From Candidatus Hydrogenedentota bacterium (GTDB lineage: Bacteria; Hydrogenedentota; Hydrogenedentia; Hydrogenedentales; JAEUWI01): a stretch of DNA of 64,000 nt. Below the pieces are notes generated by a model. The model was given only the letters and a program-made list of their open reading frames with translations, ran no database searches and had not been told where the DNA came from. Below are positions 1 to 8,552 of this stretch, piece by piece. The stretch covers positions 1 to 64,000 of the forward strand of contig JACPGE010000073.1 in the NCBI GenBank assembly GCA_016182605.1, in the 5' to 3' direction. The position numbers were made by a program, and so were the translations under genes. Position 1 is the first letter of the stretch. The number at the start of each line of letters is the position of its first letter.

Positions 1-2
1 CA

Positions 3-125
3 ATCCTACAGATCCTGAGCATCGGCCTATTCGAGAAAACGCCCATTTTACAGGCCTTTTCGAAGCATGACTCCACCAACAATACAGATGAATGTTGTAA
101 CCAATTGGAATTATTCAACTTCTAA
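3..125 (+). pseudogene. C-terminal end of an IS4-family transposase (cut by window edge)
   Basis: The reading frame entering the window from the left ends at TAA 123-125 after 40 codons. It reads like the extreme C-terminus of IS4-type DDE transposases: an FEKTPILQAF segment, then a Cys/Asn-rich stretch, ending NQLELFNF just before the stop. Only the tail is visible, so whether the element is intact cannot be judged. It lies about 250 bp before a degenerate cas6 tail, which suggests the element inserted in or near a cas6 copy. Family assignment is by recognition of this characteristic tail. Confidence 0.6.
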
Positions 126-702
126 CCGGACACGAGTGATGGCCCTTGTTGGTCTAGAAGTCATCGTGGGTTACATAATGCTGGGGGGGCTCTTATCCAT
201 ATTGTCTAACTTCATAGCGAGGAGAAGCTAGGCGGCCAATGTTCGATCATGCTGGGTTCCACGAGCCAGTGCTGTCGGCAGCGAGGTCTGTAGCAGGTAG
301 ACTGTACGTGGTTAACAATCGAGCACTGTTTCGGTCGATGTAACGCTTCACGCGCCAAATTATTTTGCCTGTCACCCTGCCCGCCGCATAACCGGTGAAC
401 CTTCTGGCGCAAGTTGGCATGTCGTTTGCTTTACCACCGAAGGTTTGGGGGGAGTTCAGGCGGGTTCGAGGCGACAAGGTCTCTTCTACCGGAATCCATA
501 GCCCTCTATCCCCCCCACCTCACCCCCCTGGCCCTCTGCGGAGGGAATCCAACGGGAAATCCGGGCGGGACGCCCAGCCTCCTGGAGGAAAACTCGATCC
601 CCTTGGCCCTCTGCGGAAGGAGACACTTTCACCCCTCGTCTTGCCCTCACCTTCCATGCGATTTCAACTGCATCAGCGTTGCTTCTCTGCTACACTGTGC
701 GC
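126..702. other. Stretch without an intact gene between IS4 remnant and cas6
   Basis: Apart from the cas6 remnant (372-501) I see no gene. Two direct repeats reading GGCCCTCTGCGGAGGGA-like lie at about 531-547 and 604-620. A REP-C-type copy (CCGGGCGGGACGCCC) is at 561-575. No CRISPR repeat-spacer periodicity is present. Confidence 0.6.
372..501 (+). pseudogene. Degenerate tail of a second cas6-like gene
   Basis: This stretch copies two blocks of the intact cas6 at 703-1683. TCACCCTGCCCGCCG (372-386) matches 1366-1380, and the 433-462 segment encoding TTEGLGGVQA matches 1507-1536 closely. The sequence between the blocks is shortened and diverged, and the upstream part of the gene is missing. 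The frame then stops at TAG 499-501. It is best read as a decayed paralogue, probably broken by the adjacent IS4-type element. Confidence 0.55.
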
Positions 703-1683
703 ATGAACACCGATTGGATGGAAGCCATCACTCTCGCTCCGCGGCGCCTGCTTCTGACGGGGGACGTTGGCGCGGTGCCGGTGACGCGGTGGCGCGGCGT
801 CTGGGGCATGGCGTTGAAAGAATGCTGCCCGGCGGCGTATGCGGCCGTCTTTGAGGGGATTGTGGAGGGGGCGCCCGCGCGCCCGGCCTATGTCTTGCGC
901 GAAGTGCCTTCCCCGGTCCCAGGCCGGCGCACGCTGTCGTGGACCCTGATCGGGCGCGAGGCGATTGCCCACGAGGCCGCGCTGATGGAGGCGTGGGCGC
1001 TGGCGGGCCGGCAGGGCGTGGGGAGGGGGCGATCGGCCTTTCGCGTGGCGCAGCGCCAGCCCTTGGGTCCCGATGGCGCCCCTGCGGCGCGGGGCATGGC
1101 GTCTTGGCCCCTTTCCCGCGCGTCTTGGCCCCTTCCGGGCGATCCGCAATGCACCCCGTGCCGCGTCTCCTTCCCCGCGGGCATTCACCTGCGCTACAGC
1201 AACCGCTTTCTCGATGCGCCCACCTGGCCGGATCTCCTCCATGCCATGTACAAGCGGGCCCTCGGCTGGCTGCCCGAAGACGCCCAGGCCACCCTCGCGG
1301 CAGCGTGGCCCGAATGGGAACGCGCCGCGCTGGCGCGACCCGCGCAGGTGGAGACCGCGCCGCTCACCCTGCCCGCCGTGTGGTCGGGCAGGCAGGAGCG
1401 GGAGCGGGTCTATCTCGCCGTGGCGGGCCGGGCGGATCTGCCGGCGGGCCCGGGCCCCGCGTGGCCTGTGTTGCTGGCGGCCCAATGGCTCCACGTGGGC
1501 CGCCACACCACCGAAGGCCTGGGGGGAGTTCAGGCCTGCGCTGCGATAGCCTTGAAAAGCAACGGGCTGTCTGGCGATAGCCCGGATAAATCACGGGCTC
1601 CAGCCGACGGGGCCATAACGCTCACTCACACTTGTTGTTGCCCAAACCTTGGATCCGGAAATAACAGACAGCCCGTGATTTAG
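703..1683 (+). CDS. cas6: Cas6-type CRISPR RNA endoribonuclease
   Basis: This is a putative CRISPR RNA-processing RAMP ribonuclease. The N-terminal third has the Cas6 layout: a hydrophobic strand, the loop VPVTRWRGVWGMAL (residues 25-38) that matches the family's LRGAFG element, then PAYVLREVPSP. The diagnostic Gly-rich box is HVGRHTTEGLGGVQA, ending near residue 278, equivalent to the family's hvGkgttfGLG. The last 48 residues run into a dispersed repeat (from about 1578), so the original C-terminus may have been replaced. The ATG at 703 is chosen over a TTG at 679; no good Shine-Dalgarno is seen. No other cas gene or CRISPR array is present here, so it is an orphan in this window. The proposed catalytic His is not assignable by eye. 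Confidence 0.7.
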   Translation: MNTDWMEAITLAPRRLLLTGDVGAVPVTRWRGVWGMALKECCPAAYAAVFEGIVEGAPARPAYVLREVPSPVPGRRTLSWTLIGREAIAHEAALMEAWALAGRQGVGRGRSAFRVAQRQPLGPDGAPAARGMASWPLSRASWPLPGDPQCTPCRVSFPAGIHLRYSNRFLDAPTWPDLLHAMYKRALGWLPEDAQATLAAAWPEWERAALARPAQVETAPLTLPAVWSGRQERERVYLAVAGRADLPAGPGPAWPVLLAAQWLHVGRHTTEGLGGVQACAAIALKSNGLSGDSPDKSRAPADGAITLTHTCCCPNLGSGNNRQPVI

Positions 1684-1700
1684 CCTGCCCGGTGAACGCC
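1578..1700. repeat. Dispersed ~120-bp repeat, copy 1 (overlaps cas6 end)
   Basis: The left end reads CCCGGATAAATCACGGGCTCCA and the right end CAGACAGCCCGTGATTT followed by GCCTGCCCGGTGAACG. The two ends are mutually complementary over AAATCACGGGCT/AGCCCGTGATTT. ACGGGCTGTCTG (1562-1573) is also complementary to CAGACAGCCCGT (1665-1676). A further arm, AGCCCGTGATTTATC, is at about 1848-1862. Copy 2 is at 4001-4130. Confidence 0.6.
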
Positions 1701-1881
1701 AGCACCATCGTCACGCTGAGCATAGTTCACCACGTTCCAAGATGAACTCGTTGCCAGAAAGCTTTGAAGTGGTGAAATATGCGGGATACCGCTGGGCATG
1801 TTGCCGCAACGACGGATGTGGGATGGAGTTATGGAACAAATGCATGAAGCCCGTGATTTATCGGGGTAGAGGAGCGGATTC

Positions 1882-2010
1882 ATGGCCATGTCGAAACGCG
1901 ATAGAATCGGTGTCCTGATCCTGGTGGGGATCTTTCTGATCCTGCTGGTCTTGTTGTATTTCACCGCGAATCAGCCCATCGGCACGGGGCAGTACTTCGA
2001 TGATTTTTGA
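1882..2010 (+). CDS. 42-residue single-span membrane peptide
   Basis: This is a small gene with ATG at 1882, an AGAGGAG ribosome-binding site 7 nt upstream, and TGA at 2008-2010. The product begins with a basic stretch (SKRDR, residues 4-8). One strongly hydrophobic helix follows (about 9-27, Ile/Leu/Val-rich), then a short polar tail ending QYFDDF. This is the layout of small regulatory or structural membrane peptides. The family is not recognised. A second in-frame ATG at 1888 is possible. It lies alone between cas6 and the convergent response-regulator gene. Confidence 0.55.
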   Translation: MAMSKRDRIGVLILVGIFLILLVLLYFTANQPIGTGQYFDDF

Positions 2011-2088
2011 TCGGTGCGCATTGCGCTCCAGCGGGGGGCCACCTGGAGCGGCCGGCGCTTCATTGGGGAGAGGGGGCGGCGGCCCCGG

Positions 2089-2790
2089 TCAACCCAAGAG
2101 CCGGTTGCGTTCCCGCTCGTAGCACGTTGGGCAGTAGCCGTGCGAGATCCGGGCCTGCAGTTTGCTGCTGAAGTACTGATCCATCGGCTGCCATTCCTGT
2201 TCCGTGACCTTCACATTCTTGCAGTGGACGCAGACCTGGACGAAGGACTGCAGCATGCGAATGGTTTCGAGCGCCTCGGACATGCGGTGGAGCAGCGTGT
2301 CCCGCTCCCGGGCGAGTTGCCGTTCCTTGAGAATGCGCGCAATGGTGTTGGGGATGAGTTTGAGGTAGTGCCCGCCCACGTCCTTCACGAGGTAATCGGA
2401 GGCGCCGCTATTGAGGGCGTTCACCGCAACGCGTTCGTTTCCCACGCCGGTGATGAGGACGACGGAAATGCCGAGTTCCATCGCCTGTTCAATAATGGAG
2501 AGCCCCACGCCGTCGGGCAGATCGTGGTCGAGGAGAATCAGATCGATGCCTGGCTGAAGCATGCGGTCGCGCGCGGCGCGGAGATGTCCCACCGATTCCA
2601 CAGAGGCCACGCACCGTGTGGCAGCGGCGGTCTTTACCAGTGCGATCCGGTCTACAGCGTCATCATCGATGACGAGGATACGCAATGCGATTTCATCCTG
2701 AGCGGGGGGCGTCCGCTGTAATTCGCTGGAGCCGAAGAGGCTTCGAAGTTCCACAATCCAGGGCGGCGCGACGGTCGATTGGTGCGACAT
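2089..2790 (-). CDS. Response regulator with C-terminal Cys-rich output region
   Basis: This is a receiver-domain protein of 233 aa. The acidic pocket is DDD (42-44), the likely phosphoacceptor is D88 in LLDHDLPDG, with T114 and K136 completing the active site. After a linker/coiled-coil (about 150-180) comes a small region with CVHC (187-190) and HGYCPTC (217-223). This resembles the CxxC..HGxCPxC module found at the C-terminus of some signalling proteins, which may bind zinc; there is no classical DNA-binding domain. The start is supported by GGAGGTG just upstream. It lies 77 nt downstream of the kinase gene on the same strand, so it is probably the kinase's partner. Confidence 0.85.
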   Translation of the reverse strand: MSHQSTVAPPWIVELRSLFGSSELQRTPPAQDEIALRILVIDDDAVDRIALVKTAAATRCVASVESVGHLRAARDRMLQPGIDLILLDHDLPDGVGLSIIEQAMELGISVVLITGVGNERVAVNALNSGASDYLVKDVGGHYLKLIPNTIARILKERQLARERDTLLHRMSEALETIRMLQSFVQVCVHCKNVKVTEQEWQPMDQYFSSKLQARISHGYCPTCYERERNRLLG

Positions 2791-2867
2791 GATTCACACC
2801 TCCATCTAGTTAAGTGGGGCAAGGCACAATGGCTCAGTATGGATCATTACCGGCAAAATTGCACGCA

Positions 2868-3938
2868 CTAATTTGGCCAGGTGAAGTAAAAGCGGCATCC
2901 GGCGCCGAGGGTCGATTCGACCCAGGCCACACCGCCGTTGCGTTCGACACAGCGCTTTACGATGGCCAGGCCGATTCCTGAATGGGCGGGGTTCTCCGTC
3001 TCTGAGGTGTGAAAGAGGCGAAACACGCGTTGAAGGGACTGCGGGTCGATGCCGGGCCCGTTGTCCTCAATGCAGAAAGTGTGAAATCTATTGCCGGAGA
3101 CGACGGAAATGCGAACAGCGCCCGAATCCGCATCGCAATAGCGCAGGGCATTCTCCAAGAGATTCTGAAAAATCTGATGAAGTTGGGTTTCGTTTCCACG
3201 AAGTTCGGGAAGAGCGCCCTGAATCCGAATGCGATTGCGCTGTTCTCCGGTGAGACTCAGCATGACTTCGTTGAGCACTTCGATCACCGGTACGGTTCGT
3301 TGAATCGAGGTGTTCCGCGCTATGCCGCTGTATTCGAGCACATCGTTGATCAGGCGATCCATTTTGTCCACACGGTGCTGCAACTGTATCAGCTTTTCCC
3401 GCGTGTCGGTACTGGCGCTGGAAAGATCGTCGTCGATCCATTCGGAAAGCCGGCGGATGCCCCGCAACGGCGCCTTCAGGTCGTGGGAGACGACATGCGC
3501 AAAATCTTCGAGATCGGTATTGGCCTGTTGGAGCTGCAGATTGACGGATTCGAGACCGGGCAGGCGCAACGCCAGGGGAATCGTACGGATGAGCGCGACA
3601 ACCGTGAGCCACGATACGAGCGCTGTAAGAATCTTCGCGAGGGCGCTGAGCCGGTAATTGGGCCACCAGAAGATGGAGGCCTCTATAAGATGGGTGGAGC
3701 CGCAGGCAACGATGAAGGCCCCGAAGAGCCAGAAGACCCTGGGAAAGGGCACGTCGGGGCGCCGGAGAACAAAAGAGACGATAACGATGGGGATCGCCAT
3801 ATACGCGCCCCAGATGAGCACGTCGGAGGAGATGTGCAGCCACCCCAGGAGGGAACTCCATTGGCCGCATTGCCAGCGGGGCGGAAAGCCGGAGGTGTCG
3901 AAGAGCAAGCCGGCGGAAAGCTGTGAAATGTCGAACAT
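2868..3938 (-). CDS. Membrane histidine kinase with ethylene-receptor-type sensor domain
   Basis: This is a 356-aa sensor kinase. The N-terminus has three membrane helices whose sequence matches plant/cyanobacterial ethylene-binding domains. D39, Y46, P50, I76, C79 and H83 align with ETR1 D25, Y32, P36, I62, C65 and H69 at a constant offset of 14. In ETR1 the Cys and His hold the copper cofactor. The kinase core follows: H152 in SHDLKAP, N-box around N263 (NLLENALRY), D292 in DNGPG, and a GIGLA box at 321-325. AGGAGT precedes the ATG. It forms an operon with the downstream response regulator. Ethylene sensing is an inference from the conserved residues. Confidence 0.88.
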   Translation of the reverse strand: MFDISQLSAGLLFDTSGFPPRWQCGQWSSLLGWLHISSDVLIWGAYMAIPIVIVSFVLRRPDVPFPRVFWLFGAFIVACGSTHLIEASIFWWPNYRLSALAKILTALVSWLTVVALIRTIPLALRLPGLESVNLQLQQANTDLEDFAHVVSHDLKAPLRGIRRLSEWIDDDLSSASTDTREKLIQLQHRVDKMDRLINDVLEYSGIARNTSIQRTVPVIEVLNEVMLSLTGEQRNRIRIQGALPELRGNETQLHQIFQNLLENALRYCDADSGAVRISVVSGNRFHTFCIEDNGPGIDPQSLQRVFRLFHTSETENPAHSGIGLAIVKRCVERNGGVAWVESTLGAGCRFYFTWPN

Positions 3939-4000
3939 GGCGCGACTCCTTGCCTGGGCTGTCCGATCATGTGCGCTTCAGCGGTGTCCAGTATTCTAGC

Positions 4001-4130
4001 ACGGATAAATCGCCGGCTCCACCCCTTTTCTCATAGCGCCTTTTCCCGCATATCGTTGCACAGCGTGCACGGCGCCGCCGCCAGACAGCCCGTGATTTGG
4101 CCTGCCCGGTGAACGTCAGCGGCATCGGCG
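4001..4130. repeat. Dispersed ~120-bp repeat, copy 2 (intergenic)
   Basis: This copy has the same architecture as that at 1578-1700. The left end is CGGATAAATCGCCGGCTCCA. The right end (4081-4118) has CAGACAGCCCGTGATTT, then GCCTGCCCGGTGAACG. The roughly 70-bp interior is unrelated between copies. The rest of the gap between the kinase and the 4265 gene shows nothing else. Confidence 0.55.
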
Positions 4131-4264
4131 CGCCTGTGCCTGTGGGAAGCCTTCTGCGCCCCTCCACTTTGAAGCCGCCCCGCGATGCGTGCTATTAATT
4201 AGGGGTCAAGCCTTGATACGCCCCGGCCACGCCCCGCCATGAAGACCAGGAAGTACCCACTGCC

Positions 4265-6112
4265 ATGCGACACCGCCCCAAGCTTGTGTTTTCCCTCACG
4301 TGCGCCTTGTTCCTGTTGGCCCGGGCCGCCGTTGCGGTTGCGCCCGAAAAAATGCGGGCCGTGGCCGCGGAGCACAAAGCCGCGCTTCAATTGCAGACCT
4401 ACCTGACGGCGGACGCGGTCCGCCAGTTGGGGGAGGACGCGCCGGCACGCAAGGCATCGGCGGAGGCCTTTCACCGGCTCGGCATTCAGACAGTCATACT
4501 GGAGGTCTATCGCGGCGCAGTGCTTCCTTCAGACGCGGCGTTGACCGTGCTGCGGGACTTCTACCGTGAACAGGGCTTCGCGGTCATGGCGGGCATGGCC
4601 ACGGTTCCCGGGGAGGGCTTTGGCGTTGCCGCGAATACCGGGTTGCACTGGTTCAACTGGCAGGCGGCGAAGACCCGGGAAGACCTGGAGCCCGTGGTGC
4701 GGCGCGCGGCGCGGTTATTCGACCGCATCGTGATCGACGACTTTCTGTGCACGGGCGACACGAGCGATGAATCCGGGGAAGCGCGGGGGGATCGGAGCTG
4801 GAGCGCCTACCGCATGGATCTGCTCACCGGGCTTTCGCACAGTCTTTTCATCGGCCCGGCGAAAGAAGAGAATCCGGACGTCACCATGATCGTCAAGTAT
4901 CCGCAATGGTACGACCGCTATCATCAATTTGGATACGACGTGGAGCGGGAGCCCCAGCTTTTCGACGAGGTGTGGGTGGGCACGGAGACGCGGGGCGCGC
5001 GCACGCAGCGCTTCGGCTTTACCCAGCCCTACGAGGGATTTTTTGCCTACCGCTGGATGGAGAGCCTCGCCGGCGCGAAGCTCCAGTCGGCATGGTTCGA
5101 TCATGGCGATTGCACCGATATCGATTTTGTGGAGCAGGCGTGGCAGACCGTGCTCGCGGGCGCGAAGCAGATCGTGATCTTCAATGCGCAGGAAGTGATC
5201 GCGGGGCACAACGGCCATGACCGCTTGCGCGAGGACTTTGACGGGTTGGTGGAACTCGCGAAGGCCGTGGCGCTCCATCCGGTTTCGGGCGTGGCGAGTT
5301 ACAAGCCGGCCCACAGCGAGGCGGGCGGCGATCTCTACGTGAACGATTTCGTGGGCATGCTCGGCGTGCCCCTGGTGCCTTCCGCGCACTATCCGGACGA
5401 AGCGGCCAACCTCTTCCTGCCCGCGCAGGCCGCGCACGACCCGGATATCGTGAAGAAAATCGCCGCGTCGCTCGTGGCGGGGAAGAACGTGGTGGTGACC
5501 GCCAGCCTGATTGCGAGTGTGGCGGAGAGCGAGACGCTCTGCGAGTTGGCGGGATTGCAGGGGCCGCTAAAGTCCGATCCCTTTCGCACGGAGGCGCTGG
5601 TCTTCGGCGAGAGCCGCATTGCGGCGCAGAACGGCCTCGATCTGGAGGCGCGCCCCGTGGTGAGCACCGCCGAAGTGTTGCTGGCGGTCTATGACAACGA
5701 CACGGCGGTGCCCTTCCTGACGCGGCATCAGGTGGGGTCGGGCACGCTGAGCGTGCTGAACAGCCACACCTTCTCCCAGGCCGATTTCGACGCGGTCGGG
5801 GAGGTGCTCTTGTCCCCGCGCGATCTGGGGCTGCTCTATCTCCCGGCGAACTGGGCCGATGCGATTCGGGCGCTCTTCGGCGGCACGCCGGGTGTGAAGA
5901 TGAGCGCGCCGAGCCGCGTGACGCTCCAGCCGCTCGGGGCAACCGGTTGGTTTATCCAAAACTACAACGATACAGCGGCCAACATCCGCTTGGACTTCGA
6001 GCAGGCCGGGAAATATCTCATCCGCTTGCAGGGCGATCCCCGCACGGTGGAAGAGCAGACCCTGACACTGGAGATGGCCCCGCGCTCCCGGGTCTGGATC
6101 GCGAAGGAATAG
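4265..6112 (+). CDS. Secreted TIM-barrel hydrolase-like protein
   Basis: The protein has 615 aa with an N-terminal signal peptide (hydrophobic core about 8-24, cleavage near AVAVA). The body reads like a glycosidase-type barrel. Strand-like segments alternate with helices, and there is a conserved-looking acidic strand end FDRIVIDDFLCTGD (near residue 156), followed by YPQWYDRYHQFG and DEVWVGTETRG. The C-terminal ~70 residues look like a small beta domain. The family is not confidently named and catalytic residues are not assigned. It lies immediately upstream of another glycoside-hydrolase-like gene in the same direction (71-nt gap), which suggests a carbohydrate-utilisation operon. The Shine-Dalgarno is weak. 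Confidence 0.6.
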   Translation: MRHRPKLVFSLTCALFLLARAAVAVAPEKMRAVAAEHKAALQLQTYLTADAVRQLGEDAPARKASAEAFHRLGIQTVILEVYRGAVLPSDAALTVLRDFYREQGFAVMAGMATVPGEGFGVAANTGLHWFNWQAAKTREDLEPVVRRAARLFDRIVIDDFLCTGDTSDESGEARGDRSWSAYRMDLLTGLSHSLFIGPAKEENPDVTMIVKYPQWYDRYHQFGYDVEREPQLFDEVWVGTETRGARTQRFGFTQPYEGFFAYRWMESLAGAKLQSAWFDHGDCTDIDFVEQAWQTVLAGAKQIVIFNAQEVIAGHNGHDRLREDFDGLVELAKAVALHPVSGVASYKPAHSEAGGDLYVNDFVGMLGVPLVPSAHYPDEAANLFLPAQAAHDPDIVKKIAASLVAGKNVVVTASLIASVAESETLCELAGLQGPLKSDPFRTEALVFGESRIAAQNGLDLEARPVVSTAEVLLAVYDNDTAVPFLTRHQVGSGTLSVLNSHTFSQADFDAVGEVLLSPRDLGLLYLPANWADAIRALFGGTPGVKMSAPSRVTLQPLGATGWFIQNYNDTAANIRLDFEQAGKYLIRLQGDPRTVEEQTLTLEMAPRSRVWIAKE

Positions 6113-6183
6113 GGCGAAATCCGGGGGAGCGTCTCCAAGGCTGGGGACTCGGCCCTGAATGATCGATAGAAAGCAGGGTGCTT

Positions 6184-8490
6184 ATGGGCTGGCTGTTGTC
6201 TGGGCTGGTAGTGCTGGGGATTTTGGGGGCGGATCTTCCACAAGATGGGGTGCTGGCATTCGATGCCGCGGCGCCGGGAACGGCTGTCCTGCTGAACGGC
6301 AGGATCGAGGGCGTGGGGGACGCGGCCCACGTGGTGGCGGAAGACAGTACCGATCCCTACGCGCAGGTCTACCTGGAAATCCCGCTGCAGGGCCTCCCGG
6401 ATTCCCTGCCGGAAACGATCTTGCTCGAAGTGCGCTTTCACGATGAGGGCGCCTGTCTCATCGAGCCGGGTTTGCAGTGGGGGACGGAGAAGCTCCGCCT
6501 CGCACCCGTGCGCCGCTCCGGCTACACGCGCCTGAACACCCACGCGGAACGCACCGGGTGGTACGCCTTCACCTTGCCCGAAGCGGCACGAACTGCGCCA
6601 ACGCTCAGTTTCGTCTCCACCGGCCTTCAGCATGTGCGCAGCATACAGGTATTGCCGATGCCGGAAGAGGCTGCGTGGACCGCCCATGACGCGGCCATTC
6701 CCAAGAAGGTGGAGCCCATGGTGAGACTGAAGCGGCCCATTGAGGCCGTGACCACCGCGGGGGTCGATGTGCGTGGCGGGATGGACACCCTGGAGGCCTC
6801 GCTGAAGAACCTGAACGAGATTGCGCCGCTGACGCGGGTGCTGGGCTTTAGCTCCATCGAAAGCTATGTGACTTGGAAACGCCTCGAACCCAATGCGGAA
6901 GGAGACTTCGATTTCAGTTACTACGATGCGGTGGTAAAGAAGCTGGCGGAATACGATCTGAAATGGTTTCCATTGCTTATCGTGGGCTCGGCCTATGCCC
7001 TGCCCGAGTGGTTTCTCGATCACAAAGAGAACGTGGGGATGGTTTGTCTGGAGCACGGACTCTCCAACCCGGTGCAGAGCATCTGGTATGCGCCGCACCG
7101 CCGCCACGTGGAGCGCGTGCTGCATGCCTTTGGCGATCACTACGAGCCGATGGGCGTGATCGAAGGCGTGCGCCTGGGACCCAGCGGAAACTATGGCGAA
7201 TCCCAGTATCCGGCCGGCGGCAACTGGGGCATTCGGGGCAACGAAATGCACATCCACATCGGGTGGTGGGCCGGCGACCCCTATGCGCTGCAGGATTTCC
7301 GGCGCTTCCTCCTCGAGAAGTACGGCACGCTCGACGCCCTCAACGCGGCGTGGGAATCCCACTATGCGGCAATCGGCGACGTGCGGCCGGAACTGCCCAG
7401 CAGCAACTATATTATGCGGCGCCGGCTCGACTTCACCCAGTGGTACACCGATTCCATGACCCAATGGTGCGAGTGGTGGGGGGAGGTGGCGCGCGCGGCC
7501 CTGCCGAAGACGGTGATTTACCAATCCGCCGGGGGTTGGGGCTTCCGCGAATCGGGCACGGACTACAGCGGCCAGGCGAAGTCCATGGTCAAGATCGACG
7601 GCGGCATCCGCCTTACGAACGAGACAGACAGCTACGAGCAAAATATATACGCGACACGGCTTGCGACGACCGCGGCGAAATTCTACGGACTGGATATTGG
7701 TTTTGAGCCCGCGAGTTCCCACACGGCGCGGGGTGTGGTGGGGCGGCTCTACAACCTGATTGCGACGGATGGCCGCCACTTCTTCACCTACGAGGGCAAC
7801 ATCATCAATCACCCCATGGAAGTGGAGCGGTGGCTGAAGTACCTCCCGCTGGCCGAGACGCGCCAGAGGCCCGTGGTCGATGTGGCGGTCTACTACCCGG
7901 AGACTGCCAACCAGATCGACGACGGCGCGTTTCGCCATCTGTATGCCTGGGGCTTCAATCCCCGGGCCGCGGCCGTGCGCCGCGTGGTGGACGTGGACTA
8001 CCTGGATGAGCGCCTCATTCGCGAAGGCGCGCTGGACCAGTACAAGGTGCTCGTCTTCGCTTGGGGCGACACCCTGGAAGAAGACGTGCTCCAGGCGATG
8101 GATGCGTGGGTGCAGCGCGGCGGCGTGTTGATTTATCCGGCCTTCCCGCGCGGATTGGCGGGCATGATCGAAGGAGACACGGCCATCTTCAAACGATGGC
8201 AGGCGGGGGAGACGGGCCAGGGCGCCTTTCACCGCTTTCAGGGGGACATGGAGCCCACGAGCGAGTACGGCGATTTCGTGAAGAAGGTATTGGCGGGCGT
8301 GCCAACGCTGGATGCCCGTGTGCAGGCCGTGCTGAAAATCAATGCGCCGGATCAGGTCTTTTTTACGGTGCAAGAAGACGGCCATGCGATCGCCCTGAAT
8401 TATCGCGACGAGGCGGTGACGCTTGCGGTGCCCGGCGCGGGAAACCTGACGATTGAACCCTATGGGATCGCGCGCTTCAGGACGGAGTGA
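6184..8490 (+). CDS. GH42/GH14-like glycoside hydrolase, secreted
   Basis: The protein has 768 aa. The N-terminal ~20 residues are hydrophobic (signal peptide or anchor), then a beta-sandwich-like region precedes a TIM barrel. The barrel carries NYGESQYP, with E339 as candidate acid/base, in a context (GPSGNYGES) reminiscent of the GPAGE box of GH14 beta-amylases and of GH42 barrels. Residues about 564-680 (VVDVAVYYPE to GGVLIYPAFPRG) look like the glutamine-amidotransferase-like trimerisation domain of GH42 enzymes. The substrate is not deducible. ATG 6184 is preferred to GTG 6178. It is probably co-transcribed with the 4265 gene. Confidence 0.7.
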   Translation: MGWLLSGLVVLGILGADLPQDGVLAFDAAAPGTAVLLNGRIEGVGDAAHVVAEDSTDPYAQVYLEIPLQGLPDSLPETILLEVRFHDEGACLIEPGLQWGTEKLRLAPVRRSGYTRLNTHAERTGWYAFTLPEAARTAPTLSFVSTGLQHVRSIQVLPMPEEAAWTAHDAAIPKKVEPMVRLKRPIEAVTTAGVDVRGGMDTLEASLKNLNEIAPLTRVLGFSSIESYVTWKRLEPNAEGDFDFSYYDAVVKKLAEYDLKWFPLLIVGSAYALPEWFLDHKENVGMVCLEHGLSNPVQSIWYAPHRRHVERVLHAFGDHYEPMGVIEGVRLGPSGNYGESQYPAGGNWGIRGNEMHIHIGWWAGDPYALQDFRRFLLEKYGTLDALNAAWESHYAAIGDVRPELPSSNYIMRRRLDFTQWYTDSMTQWCEWWGEVARAALPKTVIYQSAGGWGFRESGTDYSGQAKSMVKIDGGIRLTNETDSYEQNIYATRLATTAAKFYGLDIGFEPASSHTARGVVGRLYNLIATDGRHFFTYEGNIINHPMEVERWLKYLPLAETRQRPVVDVAVYYPETANQIDDGAFRHLYAWGFNPRAAAVRRVVDVDYLDERLIREGALDQYKVLVFAWGDTLEEDVLQAMDAWVQRGGVLIYPAFPRGLAGMIEGDTAIFKRWQAGETGQGAFHRFQGDMEPTSEYGDFVKKVLAGVPTLDARVQAVLKINAPDQVFFTVQEDGHAIALNYRDEAVTLAVPGAGNLTIEPYGIARFRTE

Positions 8491-8552
8491 CGCCGCGTGA
8501 CAACCCCGTCTTCCCAAACGCAGGCGGAACTTCTCGCATCCGGGTAGGCGAA

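Noticed and set aside
1680-1964. A 94-codon minus-strand frame after cas6
   Set aside because: It covers the dispersed repeat and overlaps the better-supported 42-residue gene; no ribosome-binding site.
1-2100. A CRISPR array near cas6
   Set aside because: I looked for 25-40-bp repeats at 60-75-bp spacing on both sides of the gene and found none.
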